Below are positions 35,305-46,187 of a stretch of 64,000 nucleotides of DNA, piece by piece. The notes under the pieces were generated by a model. The model worked only from the letters and a program-made list of their open reading frames with translations. It was not told the origin of the DNA and did no database searches. Position 1 is the stretch's first letter, and each line of letters begins with the position of its first letter. The position numbers and the translations under genes are program-made. The DNA is from Urophycis tenuis (taxonomy: Eukaryota > Chordata > Actinopteri > Gadiformes > Phycidae), in the NCBI GenBank assembly GCA_036785325.1, contig JAXIVH010000001.1, positions 17,705,417 to 17,769,416 of the forward strand, given 5' to 3'.

Positions 35305-37532
35305 ATGTCTGTCCGTGCGTGTCTGTCAGTGTGTCTGTCCATGTGTCTGTATAGGCGCACGCAAGGTTGAATGTACCGGTGTGTGTGTGTGTGTTGCCCT
35401 TGGTGCAGACGACACAGTAGAGGGCTTCACCGGCCCCGCCGTGTATCACCGGGCCTTGGGAGGGCCGCGGTGCCGCTCCGCAGGGGAGCCGGCCCACGCT
35501 GCAGAGCCCTGTGAGGGCGACGCCGTGAGCCTGCTCAGTCTGTGCCCTGAGCCTGCTCAGGGTGTGCCGTGTGGCTGCTCGGTGTGTGCCGTGAGCCTGC
35601 TCAGGGTGTGCCGTGTGGCTGCTCGGTGTGTGCCGTGAGCCTGCTCGGTGTGTGCCCTGAGCCTGCTCGGCGTGTGCCCTGAGCCTGCTCGGCGTGTGCC
35701 CTGAGCCTGCTCGGCGTGTGCCGTGAGCCTGCTCGGTGTGTGCCCTGAGCCTGCTCGGCGTGTGCCCTGAGCCTGCTCAGTGTGTGCCGTGAGCCTGCTC
35801 GGTGTGTGCCATGAGCCTGCTCGGCGTGTGCCCTGAGCCTGCTCGGTGTGTGCCCTGAGCCTGCTCGGCGTGTGCCCTGAGCCTGCTCGGTGTGTGCCCT
35901 GAGCCTGCTCGGAGTGTGCCGTGAGCCTGCTCAGGGTGTGCCGTGTGGCTGCTCGGTGTGTGCCGTGAGCCTGCTCATCAGTGTACGTGGGGGGAAGGCC
36001 TCCCCTTGCCTCGGCCTTTCTGCACTTGGGTCTGCCGCTTTGCCCCCCGTCGTGAGACAGTGTGTCCAGTTGGTCAAAGGTCCAGCGTCCCTAAAAACTT
36101 AACACACTAGAAGGCAATCAGTTGTAAATCAGAACCATTTAAAGAATCTGGAAGTCTGCTCCGCACTGCAGCAAAACTGATAGTTCCCCCACCCACCCCT
36201 ACATCCCTGACTACCTCCGGGCATGGGCCCAGAAGGTTCTACAAACCTCTCCCTGGCCGGCTTCCTTCTCTCTCTCTCTCTCTCTCTCTCTCATCTATTC
36301 CATTCACTGTCAATTATGCACATTCACACAACCACACTCGCTGAGACATTTTTTTTGCACGCCCACATTAACTCGCACCTCAACACCTGTTCTGCTTGCG
36401 TCTGAATACATACAGCTCTGCTTGCGTCTGAACATTACAGGCTTTGCCCCCGGAGCCCTTCCGCGTTCATCAGTTTTGCTGCAGTTAGAATCAGATGTAC
36501 AACTTCTGCATAAAATCCATGCACTTCGCGCTTTCATTTTTTTTTTTTTCCATTCTCAGAACAAGTCCTCACTTTAGACCTGGGCCACAGTCAAGCAGGA
36601 ATAAAGTGGCCTCTGGACAGCCACAGTCAACACAATCACGGACAATGCATTAGTCACCACTGTGGCACCGAGGCTGGCGACCGTGTTGCAAGGGGGGGGT
36701 GGGGGGGGTGCGACGGCTGATGTCTCAAGCGAGCCAAGAGGCCACTGTTGAGGTCGCGCTCAAAAACAACGACAAGTCACTGTGCGGCTTCACTGATGTC
36801 TCATAGAACATAAGGCGGGGCGGACAGCGAGAGAGCAGACAAGGCGTTGCAGGTTTGCGGGGAAACAGAAGGTTACGCATCAGTGGGGCCGCACAGTGAA
36901 CCTCCGGCCTTGACGGGACGGGGAGCCGGTGGCGGCGGCGGCGGCGGCCGTACCTTCTTCTTCTTCTTTCTGGGCGTCGCCCGCCAGGCTCTCCTGCTCC
37001 GTGCGGATCAGGGGGGAGGTCAGGTGTATGGTGAGGGTGAACACCAGCTTTTTGGTGCTCTTGACCACGATGGCCGCGTCCTCGGGACTCTGGATCACTT
37101 CGTATTTGTCCTTGGTGACCACCTAGCGGGAGAGAAAAAAACAACAACCAATGGTCAGAAGCAGAATCAGAATCAAGTTTATTGCCAAGTAAGTTTGCAC
37201 TTACAAGGAATTCGACTTGGTGTAATTGGTGCAGAATAAACATTAAGTCAAAGGAAAAAATACATATAAAAAATATAGGAGAATAAAAGAAAAACAAGTA
37301 TTACATACTAAGTACTATGTATGTATATTGGTTTTCATTTTTTCATCTGATCTGATCTTTAAGAACTTGCATATAATTTTATTTTAATTTAGGTAAATCT
37401 ATTTATTGTTTATTGTCTAGTCAGGTTTTTTTTTTATTGCACTCCTCTATCCCCTTGTACTGCTGGTCAATGTAAATTTCTCCTAAGGGGGATTAATAAA
37501 GGAATATCTTATCTTATCTTAAAATATAAGCA

Positions 37533-37570
<38 letters not shown>

Positions 37571-37982
37571 TATCTTGCTAGTTCAAAGGAGCAGTGGTGC
37601 AAGCTGATGTGCGAGTAAGTAAGCATGATGAGCCAAGACAGGATACGACCGGTCCTTCCCGCATGTCTCACTGTCTGCGCCTCTTGACGCCACAAATCAA
37701 CTCAAATCAACTCTGTGAAGGCGAGTCCCGCTACGCGTGTGATGTGTGGCGAGCGGCCGCCGGCCCACCTGCAGCTGCTGCGCCAGCAGCTCGGCCACGT
37801 GCGTGAGCAGGGTCCCCGTGGGCTTGTTGGCGCAGAGCAGCACCAGCTCCAGGTCCAGGTCCCCCGTCAGCAGCAGGCCCTTGGCCACCAGGCCCACTCT
37901 CATCACCCCGCGCAGCACGCGCTCCACCGCCTCGGGGCTGCAGCACCGCCGCCACCGCCACCGCCATCGCCAGCCGGGGGAC

Positions 37983-38043
<61 letters not shown>

Positions 38044-40558
38044 GGAGGGGAAGGGGGGGGGGGAGAGGGGGTTATAACATAAGTGTTTACCAAGTCGGGG
38101 TTTACACACATCATTACAACATCACAAAGTGTTGCACCTCACAAGCTAGTTCCGAAGCGGTGCTGAATGGTGACTAAATAGTCACACCCACCGCTTAAGC
38201 GAGTGTAAACGGTGAAAATGGCGCCGGTTTGTGAGACAAAAAAAAAAAAAAGTCAGCAAAAATATTTAAAAAATAACTGAAAAACGAGCGCGGTGTGGCT
38301 GGGGCCAGTGGCTCAGAGTGCTGCACCCCCCCCCCCCCCCCCCCACGGTCTTCTCAACCACTTCCTACTTCACATCGTAGCTTTGTTGTTGAGTCAATAC
38401 AACTCGGTGGTCATCGTGTTGAAACGACCACAAACTGCGCTAGTTCCACTTAACGCATGACTAAGTCGCTACTAGGAGCACTCCTGGGGTTGCAGTGTCG
38501 TCTACTTTCTCAAGATGTGAGGCCAGAGAGCAACGCACTTCAGCTCACAGCAACCATGACGGTTGTTTGTTTATTTTCCATGCAAGTTGAACAAGAGATA
38601 GAGTAGCTATAAGTATAAATAAGCCCCGATGATGAAGGGACAGAAAGGATGAGAGAGAGAGATGATTCAGGTTCTTCACCATCCAAAAAGGCCGCGACAG
38701 TGTATTTACATTATTACCACTCATATGCACCAATGAGGAAGTATAGAAAAAATGTCCTTTTCCAGCTGAATAAGTTAGCCCCCCCTCTTATTCCCTTGAA
38801 TCGTAATTAGTTACTCTGGCCTTTCGCTCTCGTGTCGTCCCACTTTACCTCTCAGCGTCTGGGGTTTCTGTGGCGGCGGGCTTCTCGTCCAGCTGGTCCG
38901 ACACGGCCTTGAGCGCGCACTCCACGTGGGAGATGATGACCTGCACCGCCTCCAGCTCCTCTGAGGAGGGATACACCGAGGAGTGCTTGGCCATCAGGTG
39001 CCGGTCGTACGGCTGTAGTGGTGGCACGCGTGACGCTGGCGCCTGAGGGCAGAGTCGGGGAGAACGTGAGACTGGGCCATGGCCAGGTCGTGGAGGAAGA
39101 AGAACCAGAGTCAAATGTATATCCAAATGAATGCCATTAAATCAAGAAGTAAATCCATCGTTTATTGTTTTGAACCTATATGTGTATGCTGTATTTGTAT
39201 ATATATATATATATATATATACATACAGTAAGTTCCAAGTAGAAGTGAGTAATCATGGTCAACATGGAAATAACAGAATAGGAAGTAAGAAACGACATAT
39301 TGAGAAAAATAGGTTGGAAAAACAGCAGCAGAAAAAAATAACAACTTCCCGTTATCAGCAGGACATGAGTCGCCGAGTGTGATCAAAATAGAATATTGAG
39401 ATTTGATCGGGGAATATTAAGGGAAGTGGTAACGGGTCAGCAGGTGGATAAAACCTCATGATGGGAATTGAAGTCCTCAATCTCTTCGATAGCAGCAATG
39501 TAGTCATGGTACTGCCTGAGTTCCTCCTCATAGCACAAGCAGTCGTACCAGTAGCGCAGATCCTCATACCTACAACACGACAATGACACAACAACCACCA
39601 ACAGCCGCAGTCAGCCATGTTGTCACTGAGGTCCAAACCTCAAAAGTAGCTGAGCTACTGAGCTGAGTAGCTCAGCGGGTAGAGAGGGTGGACAGAGCGG
39701 GTCGTCCGCTAACCGTAGGGTCGGCGGTTCGATCCCCTTGATCCCCCTCCTCCTCCAACTGTCCATATGTCGAACCCCACAAATGTACAGAGTGTAAGTC
39801 GCTTTGGATAAATGCCCCCTTTACCCTTTATTTAAAAATACATATAATGTATTAATATATCAGTCAATAAAGCACCGCTTGATGATGATGAGCTGACAAC
39901 TGCCTGGCAGCGATGTGTAATGGGTTTATGTGCGCTGGGGTTAAAATGTGTTAAAATGGTTATTGTACACCAGGCTACCATAGGAACAAAACATTCCTCC
40001 CAGTGGTGGCCCCGCCCCCCACTATTGGTTGATGGCAATTATTCATGGAAATGACATACTTATTTCAAGGCAGCCAGGCAGTAATTCGGACCGTTATACT
40101 GAATTGATGTGTGCGTATATAGCGCCAATATTGTGCTTGTCTTCCATACATGCAGTAAATATAATGTACCTCACTAATTTATAAGCCCTGGTTTCTTCTC
40201 AGTGGTCTCATCCTGGGAAGGAGAGTGGGCTTTTGTGGCTTATACTGTTGTTAAGCCACTACTGTTGTTCTTGTCCCGGCTGGTAGTGGGCTTGTCAGTA
40301 CCAAACATTACTGGATCTAAGGAACTCCACTTCCATTGATTAAATAAAAAAGCATCTACGCTGCTGCATCACCTGGTCTTGCAGGGTGCAAAATATGACC
40401 ATTAGCTTCTAAAAACCTGTTGGCGATTTTGGGTACCTGTCAAAATCGTGCGGAAGCAGCCGGTGGCCCTGTTGTATCAGACTGTCCCAGTACAGCAGCT
40501 CTTCGTAGGCCTTGCCCTCATCCCACACGTGAAACGGTGGCGATGCATCTGCGTCCAT
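21567..40558 (-). CDS. ilf3: Interleukin enhancer-binding factor 3-like protein (DZF + two dsRBDs)
   Basis: ILF3 (NF90/NF110) binds double-stranded RNA and pairs with ILF2 through its DZF domain. Exons read with the right-hand copy of the duplicated block: 40558-40437, 39569-39455, 39042-38849, 37937-37769, 37122-36954, 35047-34956, 34395-34300, 33679-33568, 33392-33295, 33189-33081, 32939-32793, 32647-32457, 31561-31436, 31315-31184, 29779-29618, then beyond the gap about 23132-23078, 22971-22933, 22740-22357, 21679-21567. Phases agree throughout; total 2625 nt, 874 residues. DZF is roughly residues 92-425 (MAKHSSVYPS, LRGVMRVGLVAKG, SLDRQKC, DPCEREATDAI). dsRBD1 is about 476-538, dsRBD2 about 580-660 (ILTKHGKNPVMELNEKRR), tail Gly/Tyr/Ala-rich ending GNMNYQ. 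The 23132 acceptor has a poor pyrimidine tract and is the least certain. STRBP is the alternative family member; the long G/Y tail favours ILF3. Confidence 0.88.
21800..21860 (+). mobile_element. LINE 3' tail with (TCTG)n
   Basis: TTTCCCTCAGGGTTCATTAA-AGTATTTCTGTCTGTCTG is the 3' end of a LINE. The same tail occurs at 61148-61197 (+) and, reversed, at 27935-27985, 33690-33745 and 50682-50965. Confidence 0.7.
21888..22314 (-). mobile_element. Solo LTR in ilf3 intron
   Basis: On the minus strand it starts TGTTAGGAAAAATATTATC and ends CTCACTATCA, has a GACCAATAAACAAC polyadenylation region, and is flanked by ATATC (21883-21887) and GTATC (22315-22319), a 5-bp duplication with one mismatch. A 424-bp relative lies at 56285-56708. 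No internal retroelement genes remain, so it is a solo LTR left by recombination. It has the same orientation as the host gene. Confidence 0.85.
23325..23377. repeat. (AT)n microsatellite within a palindrome
   Basis: An AT run flanked by inverted copies of ACAAATATTGCAATTATA on both sides; a third partial copy follows at 23405-23425. The whole is a large AT-rich palindrome just outside the duplicated block. Confidence 0.85.
25797..26160 (-). mobile_element. LINE-tail / tRNA-SINE composite (left copy)
   Basis: 26088-26160 on the minus strand reads GGGTGGCATAGCTCAGTGGG...GGTCGGCGGTTCGATC, a tRNA-like A/B-box head. 25797-25870 has the CAATTTCATTGTCATTGTGC motif of a LINE-related 3' end. The corresponding copy in the right block is 31745-32108. 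Confidence 0.65.
26325..26540 (+). mobile_element. 216-bp LINE 3' insertion present only in the left copy
   Basis: Absent from the other copy, where GCATTACAGAC runs directly into CTTTGTAATA. Here the insert lies between two TACAGAC copies (26318-26324, 26534-26540) and ends with ACAATGACAATAAAGATTCT plus an ATTCTATTCTT microtail, typical of a 5'-truncated LINE. It is therefore an insertion polymorphism between the two copies rather than a sequencing error. Confidence 0.8.
27661..27752. repeat. (CA)n microsatellite at an ilf3 3' splice site (left copy)
   Basis: CA dinucleotides with interruptions begin within a few bases of the acceptor of the exon 27660-27563. The equivalent tract in the right copy is 33399-33497 and has a different length. 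Confidence 0.9.
28092..28368 (-). mobile_element. tRNA-derived SINE (left copy)
   Basis: On the minus strand it opens GGGGGGCAGCCGCGGCCTAC-TGGTTAGGGGCTTCGGACTT, with a GCCGGTTCGAACC B box, and ends in a ...TTTCCCTCACGGGATCAAAA tail. Its counterpart in the right copy is 33853-34117, which lacks part of the B-box region. Confidence 0.8.
29300..29499. other. Assembly gap, exactly 200 N
   Basis: Two hundred consecutive N. The round length indicates a scaffolding placeholder, not a measured distance. Both flanks are copies of the same block. Confidence 1.
31745..32108 (-). mobile_element. LINE-tail / tRNA-SINE composite (right copy)
   Basis: Counterpart of 25797-26160; the tRNA-like head is at 32036-32108 with the B box GATCACCGGTTCGATC. 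The 216-bp LINE insertion found downstream in the left copy is missing here. Confidence 0.65.
33399..33497. repeat. (CA)n microsatellite at an ilf3 3' splice site (right copy)
   Basis: On the transcribed strand the intron ends in a TG-repeat and TACAAG before the exon 33392-33295, so the dinucleotide run occupies the place of the polypyrimidine tract. Confidence 0.9.
33853..34117 (-). mobile_element. tRNA-derived SINE (right copy)
   Basis: Same insertion as 28092-28368. The B-box region is shortened (GGTTCAGGGTTCGGTTACAA) by a small deletion relative to the left copy. Confidence 0.75.
35173..35302. repeat. Two (GT)n microsatellites in ilf3 intron
   Basis: GT runs at about 35173-35222 and 35270-35302, separated by about 48 bp of unique sequence. 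No coding content. Confidence 0.95.
35524..35982. repeat. 22-bp GC-rich minisatellite, about 20 units, in ilf3 intron
   Basis: The unit GAGCCTGCTCGGYGTGTGCC-NT repeats with C/G and A/G variants between 35524 and 35982. It lies in the intron between the ilf3 exons at 36954 and 35047. Because 22 is not a multiple of three, the long frames across it are accidental. Confidence 0.93.
37148..37530. mobile_element. LINE 3' tails in ilf3 intron
   Basis: 37148-37245 is the inverse of the LINE tail at 2465-2545. 37430-37520 ends GGGATTAATAAAGGAATATC-TTATCTTATCTTA, a second LINE tail of different type on the plus strand. An (AT)n run follows at 37541-37566. Confidence 0.6.
37984..38041. repeat. (GT)n microsatellite in ilf3 intron
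   Basis: Uninterrupted GT dinucleotides upstream (in transcript terms) of the ilf3 exon 37937-37769, followed by a G-rich run. Confidence 0.95.
39667..39832 (+). mobile_element. tRNA-derived SINE
   Basis: Head AGTAGCTCAGCGGGTAGAG, B box GTCGGCGGTTCGATCC and 3' end GTAAGTCGCTTTGGATAAAT are the usual parts of a teleost tRNA-SINE, here in an ilf3 intron, antisense to the gene. Target duplication was not resolved. Confidence 0.75.
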
Positions 40559-41924
40559 GGTTGCACAATGCGTGACCGGTATCACCTGCTGTTGCAGGAC
40601 GATTACGTGACGACAAAATACAAATGCCGTATTATTGTAATAATGAAATGCCTTGAAAAATGCATGCTGACATTTATCTATAATGTGAATATCAGTGGTG
40701 TTCAACATTGCCAGGAGCTGCACAAGAGACATGTTCGTGTCATGCTAATGTAGCCAAATACATTTTGTTCGAAAAAAGCTTTAGTTAAAATACATCGAGT
40801 CCTGCAAATAACGACCACGCATTTGACTGGCGAAAGTAAAAACAGTTAGTTTTAAGTAGCACAACGACAGCTAGCAAGCTACGGTGGCTCCATTCAAGGC
40901 TAGTAAGCTAGTAAAGGTAGCACCAAAAATAGTTGAATTGGTGGCTTTCCTGGTCATTTAACAACGAGCTGTGTTCTTTTTTAGAACCGAGAGTTGTTTC
41001 TAATTGTGTCAAAGGTTTAAGTTAACGAAATCTCACCCTTTACAGAGTTGTAAAGAAACCCCTTGCGATTGTTGTTTGTCTCCACAGTGTCCCCTAAAGA
41101 TGACGTCTGGAGGTGGGCTAGGGTGTGTTGTTCTGAACGTGGTCTGAAGAGTCGTGTCAGTGAAGCACAGACCAGCAAGAATAAAGACACCCCCCTCCCC
41201 AGTTATTGAGCTTTATTAAGCTTTATGAAGACAATGTTTTAGACGTTTTAGAAATATTGAAATTTAGAAATGTATTAGAAATATCAGAGATTCTGGCTGT
41301 GCACACAACTGTACCCAGCCTCATTTGTTAGGCCTGCAATGCAAAACTATCATAAAGGATTTAAACGACTATTTTCTTTCATGATATAGTTTAAGCCAAA
41401 AGGACACGTGAAGTAAATTAGACAATGCATTAACTTACATTAATTAATCTTCTTTATTTACATAACACATTCCGTTATCTCATCATCCTCACAAAATTGA
41501 GGAAATGATTCAAGTATCATAGTCTATTAATATTTATACACCATTCAGAGTGGAATCATTCACCTAGGTATCTAAGCAGCTGTACTGTTAGTTTGCAATC
41601 ATTATTATGTCGTGGCAGTGTATGAAAGCTTGCCACAGGTTTATAACTTTAACGTGGAGCAGGGTCTATAGGTGCCATTCCAGAGTGCAATACATTCATT
41701 TGCAATTACGTAACATGACAAAACATTTACCTCCATGAAAACAAAACATTACTAAATCCCTGTAGACCAATAAAAAAACAACAACAGTTTGAACGTCATA
41801 TTAACACCGAGGGGGTCGACCCTCTTGCATCCGGCCTACACTTGCATGTGTGGCCCTTCGTTGCCTTTTTGTTTCCTTCCATCGATATGTACACCCACTG
41901 CGTCGGTTACATGTCGCGGAGCAG
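40559..41924. other. Interval between ilf3 5' end and ptger1 3' end
   Basis: About 1.4 kb. Contains the presumed ilf3 promoter/5' UTR and the AT-rich 3' UTR of ptger1. No further exon could be supported. Confidence 0.45.
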
Positions 41925-43479
41925 CTACCTGGCGGCTCTGACTTGGTGCACCGTGTACTTCTCCGAGCTCTGCATGGAGCTGGGCTGCTCCCAGCGACAG
42001 AGCACGCTGCCCGACGGGTCGGCCTGGCCCTTGAGCAGGAAGTAGAGCCTGCGCAGCACGGTGCGACGCAGCAGGATGTACACCCAAGGGTCCAGGATCT
42101 GGTTCCAGGAGGCCAGCCTCACGCCCACGATCATCAGGGTCTGGTAGGTGGACACGTCGTCCCCGACGGCCGCCCTGTAGGATCGGATCACCGTCATCAG
42201 ACCAAAAATCTGCGATAAGACAGATAGATACAGTACAGGACACCTCAGGAGTGCGTTGCTTGCGTGCGTCGCGAACGGCACTCTGCAAATACACAACGTT
42301 TACAAATGATTTGCACAAACAAGATTCAAGATTTTAAGAAGAATTTAGGAAGATTTCTTCACCGTTGATCTCCGTCGGTTCTTTGAAAGACAATACAGGG
42401 CAGCCTTTTAAGTGTGTTCTTTAAGCCCATTAAGTACTCCAGTTGTTCGTTATGTCAGCCTAACTTTTCAAAGAATTTATTGGAGGGGTTTAAGTGCCCC
42501 AGGGTTCAGCCTGTGGCCATCATCACGTCAGAGTCATCCATCTAACAACAACTAGATCTATGCTTTCTAATCACCACCTACTCCCGAGACTCACCAGCAG
42601 GGGGCTCCAACAGATGCAGGAGGTGATCATGATGCCCACCAACTGCACCACCATCTCGACGTCGTGGGACCTGGCCGAGTGATGGGAGCCGGGCCTCCTC
42701 CGGCATCGGGCCCGCACCAGCGTCAGGCCGCTGACCGTGTTGCACACCAGCGCCACCGCCAGCGAGCCCAGGCCCAGTCCGGAGAAGAGCGCCACGAAGG
42801 CCACGTCGGCCTCGCCGGTGTCCTCCAGCACCTTGATGAAGCACCAGGTGCCCGGGTGCTGGTAGGCGTAGGAGCCCAGCCGGAAGCAGGGCAGCAGGGC
42901 CACGCAGAGGGCCAGCAGCCAGATGAAGGACAGGGAGAGCTTGGTGCGCGTGGTGCTGACCAGCGCGGAGTGCAGCAGCGGCTGGGTGACGCCCACGCAG
43001 CGCTCCGCCGCCATGGCGCAGCCCAGGAAGAGCGGACAGAGGCCGAAGAACACCATGCTGCCGCCCAGGAACTGGCACATGACGTCGGGCGAGCGGTAGG
43101 CCTGGGCGGGCGCCGCCCCCCCGGTGTAGTAGAGCCGCAGCACCAGGGCCCCCGGGATCACGTGGCCGGCGAAGTCGGTGACCACCAGGGAGGTGGCGAA
43201 GAGGAGGAAGGTGGCTTTGGAGCGACGGCGCTGCAGGGAGTAGGCGTTGGCCAGGATGAAGAAGGCCACCGTGTTGGAGATGATGCCCAGGGTCATGGAC
43301 AGCATGGCGGCGATGGGGTGGGGACTGGGGGGGAGCTTGTCCTTGGTGAGGTTCCCCTGCGGGGACCACCCGTCCATGGCCACCTCCACGTCGCCCATGG
43401 TTACCTGGGCGGCGTTGTGGTTGGAGAAATGGGTGGGGGCTGGGGTGGGCAGGTAGCTGAAGTCCATAGCTAGCCTCAA
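41925..43479 (-). CDS. ptger1: Prostaglandin E receptor EP1-like GPCR
   Basis: Class A prostanoid receptor; EP1 couples PGE2 to calcium signalling at the plasma membrane. Two exons, 43479-42595 and 42209-41925, join in phase 0 (donor CTGCTG/GTGAGT, acceptor ATCGCAG) and give 389 residues. A second Met four codons in (MDFSYLPTP) would give 385. Seven hydrophobic segments are present. The prostanoid-receptor signature is clear: PGTWCFIKV in extracellular loop 2 and VRLASWNQILDPWVYILLR in TM7, with DPWVY in place of NPxxY. The E/DRY position reads AAERCVG. The exon break before TM7 is the one shared by prostanoid receptor genes. Two N-glycosylation candidates are near the N-terminus. Assignment to EP1 rather than FP or TP rests on overall resemblance and the chromosome-19p13 neighbourhood. 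Confidence 0.85.
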
Positions 43480-43697
43480 TTAGCTGTGACGAGAAGTGGG
43501 ACGTTATCGCATTTGTGGGGCTAACAGGTTAATGTGATGCACACATGGCGGGAAATGAGATATACACTACAGTGTGAGCCACACCCGTGGGTTAAATCGA
43601 CAAAAATAGTAGAAGTGTTAGGTTGAACTTTTTTTGTGCAAGACAGCCTTAGTACATTATTGACTCATAGCCAGCAGGACTAGACTAAATATAGGAA

Positions 43698-43788
43698 TAC
43701 ACACACACACACACACACGCACGCACGCACGCACGCACGCACCCACACCCACACACGCACATACACACGCGCACGCACGCACGCACGC

Positions 43789-43826
<38 letters not shown>

Positions 43827-43850
43827 GCACGCACGCACACACACACACGG
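43698..43850. repeat. (CA)n / (GCAC)n microsatellite
   Basis: CA dinucleotides interspersed with CGCA tetramers upstream of ptger1. Cys-Val-rich frames across it are artefacts. Confidence 0.95.
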
Positions 43851-44330
43851 ACCATATGAAATAAGCAAGTTATACATACTGATGATTGCACAGTATCACA
43901 GTATTGAATTTTTCATTAATAGTATGCCTACAATAAAAAAAAAAAACGACATCACTCACCTGCATCGCTCATTGCAAATCATCGTCACGGGGCTTCGCAG
44001 CAAACCGATCAAATTGAAATAGCACAAAACAATCCAAAGTAACGCTGGATTCAAAGCAGCCAGCCCATTCCCCCCGCCGCCCCTCTTCTAATGTTGGGAT
44101 CGCTCCAAAAGAAGTCCACGCTTAAATCCAAATAAACCGCACACACACAGCGCTGTGTCCTTAGTCCATTAGATCGGAGTTTCATTGCGTTAGAAGAAAT
44201 TAAATCAGCTGTGTGTTGCTCCCGCGAATGTCTTAGAGAAATGAGTTACGTCCACATAGCGCGTCTTTCTCCACATGGGCGGCTCCCTGCTCGGCGAGTC
44301 AAGTTCATTTGTCTACAATTTAGTATTACC

Positions 44331-44332
44331 CT

Positions 44333-44403
<71 letters not shown>

Positions 44404-44427
44404 CTACCCCCCTCAAACCCCCCCCCC

Positions 44428-44501
<74 letters not shown>

Positions 44502-44504
44502 CTT

Positions 44505-44594
<90 letters not shown>

Positions 44595-44612
44595 CCCCCC
44601 CCCCCCCCCCAC
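44331..44612. repeat. Compound microsatellite (TCTA)n-(C)n-(TC)n-(C)n
   Basis: In order: about 70 bp of TCTA, a run of C near 44418-44438, about 150 bp of TC with one GTGTGTCTTTC interruption, and another C run to 44611. Polymerase slippage is expected, so its length in the assembly is unreliable. Confidence 0.95.
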
Positions 44613-45051
44613 CCACACTCTCCATCAGTGAGAGGAGAAGGTAGCTCTCCTTGCGGATCAATATGACGAAGCGGACCGCAGGGCACGTGTCAAGTGTTGC
44701 CGCCAATATAGTGGAAAGTCAGAAGCTCGGTGACCACAACGATGGTCGATGATGGAGCCGAGACCGACCACCCCTAGGTCTCGGAGGTGTTACATCGACT
44801 CAGATTTATCTTTGTTTCATTTCATCCGGTTTAGGGACTGTTATCATGAGTTATTCAGCAGCAGATGGTATTTAGTAAGTCAGTTACTAAATCAGTGTCA
44901 GTTACAAACAGATTTGTGAGTTGATCACACAATCACTCATGCCTTGTTAATGATTTTTAATCCGCAAGTCTGCAGTCACACAGTTGTACAATCCTACGTT
45001 TGTCTCTGCACCGTTGAAGTGTTTCGATGGCCGTGCCAGGTTTCCCCAGGA

Positions 45052-45258
45052 ATGTTTTCCCTGCTGCCCCGTTACATAGCTCTGTCTCTGCTCTGTGTGT
45101 TGGCCTCCGTGTCCTCTGCTCCGTCCAATACCAAGTCTGTGGTTCCAGGAGAACCACGCCACACCCGTTCCACATCTGCTGACCACAAATGTTCTTTGTT
45201 GAAAAACACCTTCTCACACGAGCTCTCACACGCACTGAAGAGTCAGTTGCACGGCTGA
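45052..45258 (+). CDS. Possible secreted peptide ORF, 68 aa
   Basis: A continuous frame starting MFSLLPRYIALSLLCVLASV has a textbook signal peptide with a likely cut after VSSA, then about 45 residues containing a single cysteine (DHKCSLLKN) and an amphipathic-looking end (FSHELSHALKSQ). An in-frame Met 36 codons upstream exists but would bury the signal. No family was recognised. It may be the first exon of a spliced small secreted protein, since a good GT donor (TTGGTAAGG) follows at about 45291, although beyond the stop. No downstream exon was found. A chance frame cannot be excluded. Confidence 0.3.
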   Translation: MFSLLPRYIALSLLCVLASVSSAPSNTKSVVPGEPRHTRSTSADHKCSLLKNTFSHELSHALKSQLHG

Positions 45259-45382
45259 GCTACATCCAATCACTGATGATTGTCATAATTGGTAAGGTTA
45301 TATTTAGAAAAAAAAAAAAAAAATTGCCTATGAGGTAGGCAATCATCTAAGCAGATGTTTTATTAAATCCATGACATTTCTG

Positions 45383-45495
45383 AGAGTTTTTAGATTCAAC
45401 TTTATTGTCCTTGTGACAGAGTACAGGTACAGAGCCGACGAAATGCAGAGCAGGTCAGTGTGTGTGTGCAGATGTTTCCTGATGTAAGGAGCAGA
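45383..45495. mobile_element. LINE-related tail fragment
   Basis: ATTCAACTTTATTGTCCTTG...GACGAAATGCAGAGCAGGTC matches the TTTATTGTCATTGTGCAGAG...AACGAAATG text at 25797 and 31745, so it is a third dispersed copy. Confidence 0.6.
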
Positions 45496-45499
45496 ATGG

Positions 45500-46185
45500 A
45501 ACGCAGAACCAGCATTCTGTAACTGGTGGTTAGTAAATATGTGTGCACTGCACATAAACCAACGGAAGTCACTTGGCAGCAATAAGGGGTTGCTAGGTCA
45601 CCTCACAGAGGTGGAAGGTTTGGTTTGCTGTTCTTATCAGCGATATATCCTCCAAGAAAACTTATTCGTGACAATGTATTTGGGAATCTATATCTTGTTC
45701 TGATTGTCAGACATGTATAAACAGAGAGTCCACACCAGTTTACAGTCACAACTGGTGGCCACCGACCACTTGCAATGGATTGCACGCGATGCAATTCATT
45801 CGGCTCGCCGTCACTCACACGCAAATCCACATTTCGCCGTTCCAATGTTTCTGTCAACCCATAAAATGGGATGTTCACAATTATCCCCGGGCCGTTAAAT
45901 TTGGAGTGAACTGGAGACAAGTCAAAGCGTGCTACTCCATGAATACAGCATTGGAGCCACAAAATTGGAGCATTTTTAATTAGAAAAATGCATTACTTTG
46001 ATACACCTATTTGGCAGCAGCCCACGGTAAACCAAAACAGAAGTGAAAATATGATGAATTCAAGGAAAAAAAATTTTTGAGGAAATGATGGAATTATTTA
46101 CACCACAAATGCACCACAGTGCAGCATTCTGTAAAAACGAAATAATCTAAACTAGTGTTGGGTGGTTAGATCTTATACAAGTGCA
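45500..46185. other. Intergenic, nothing recognised
   Basis: No exon, RNA gene or dated repeat was identified. Confidence 0.4.
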
Positions 46186-46187
46186 AC

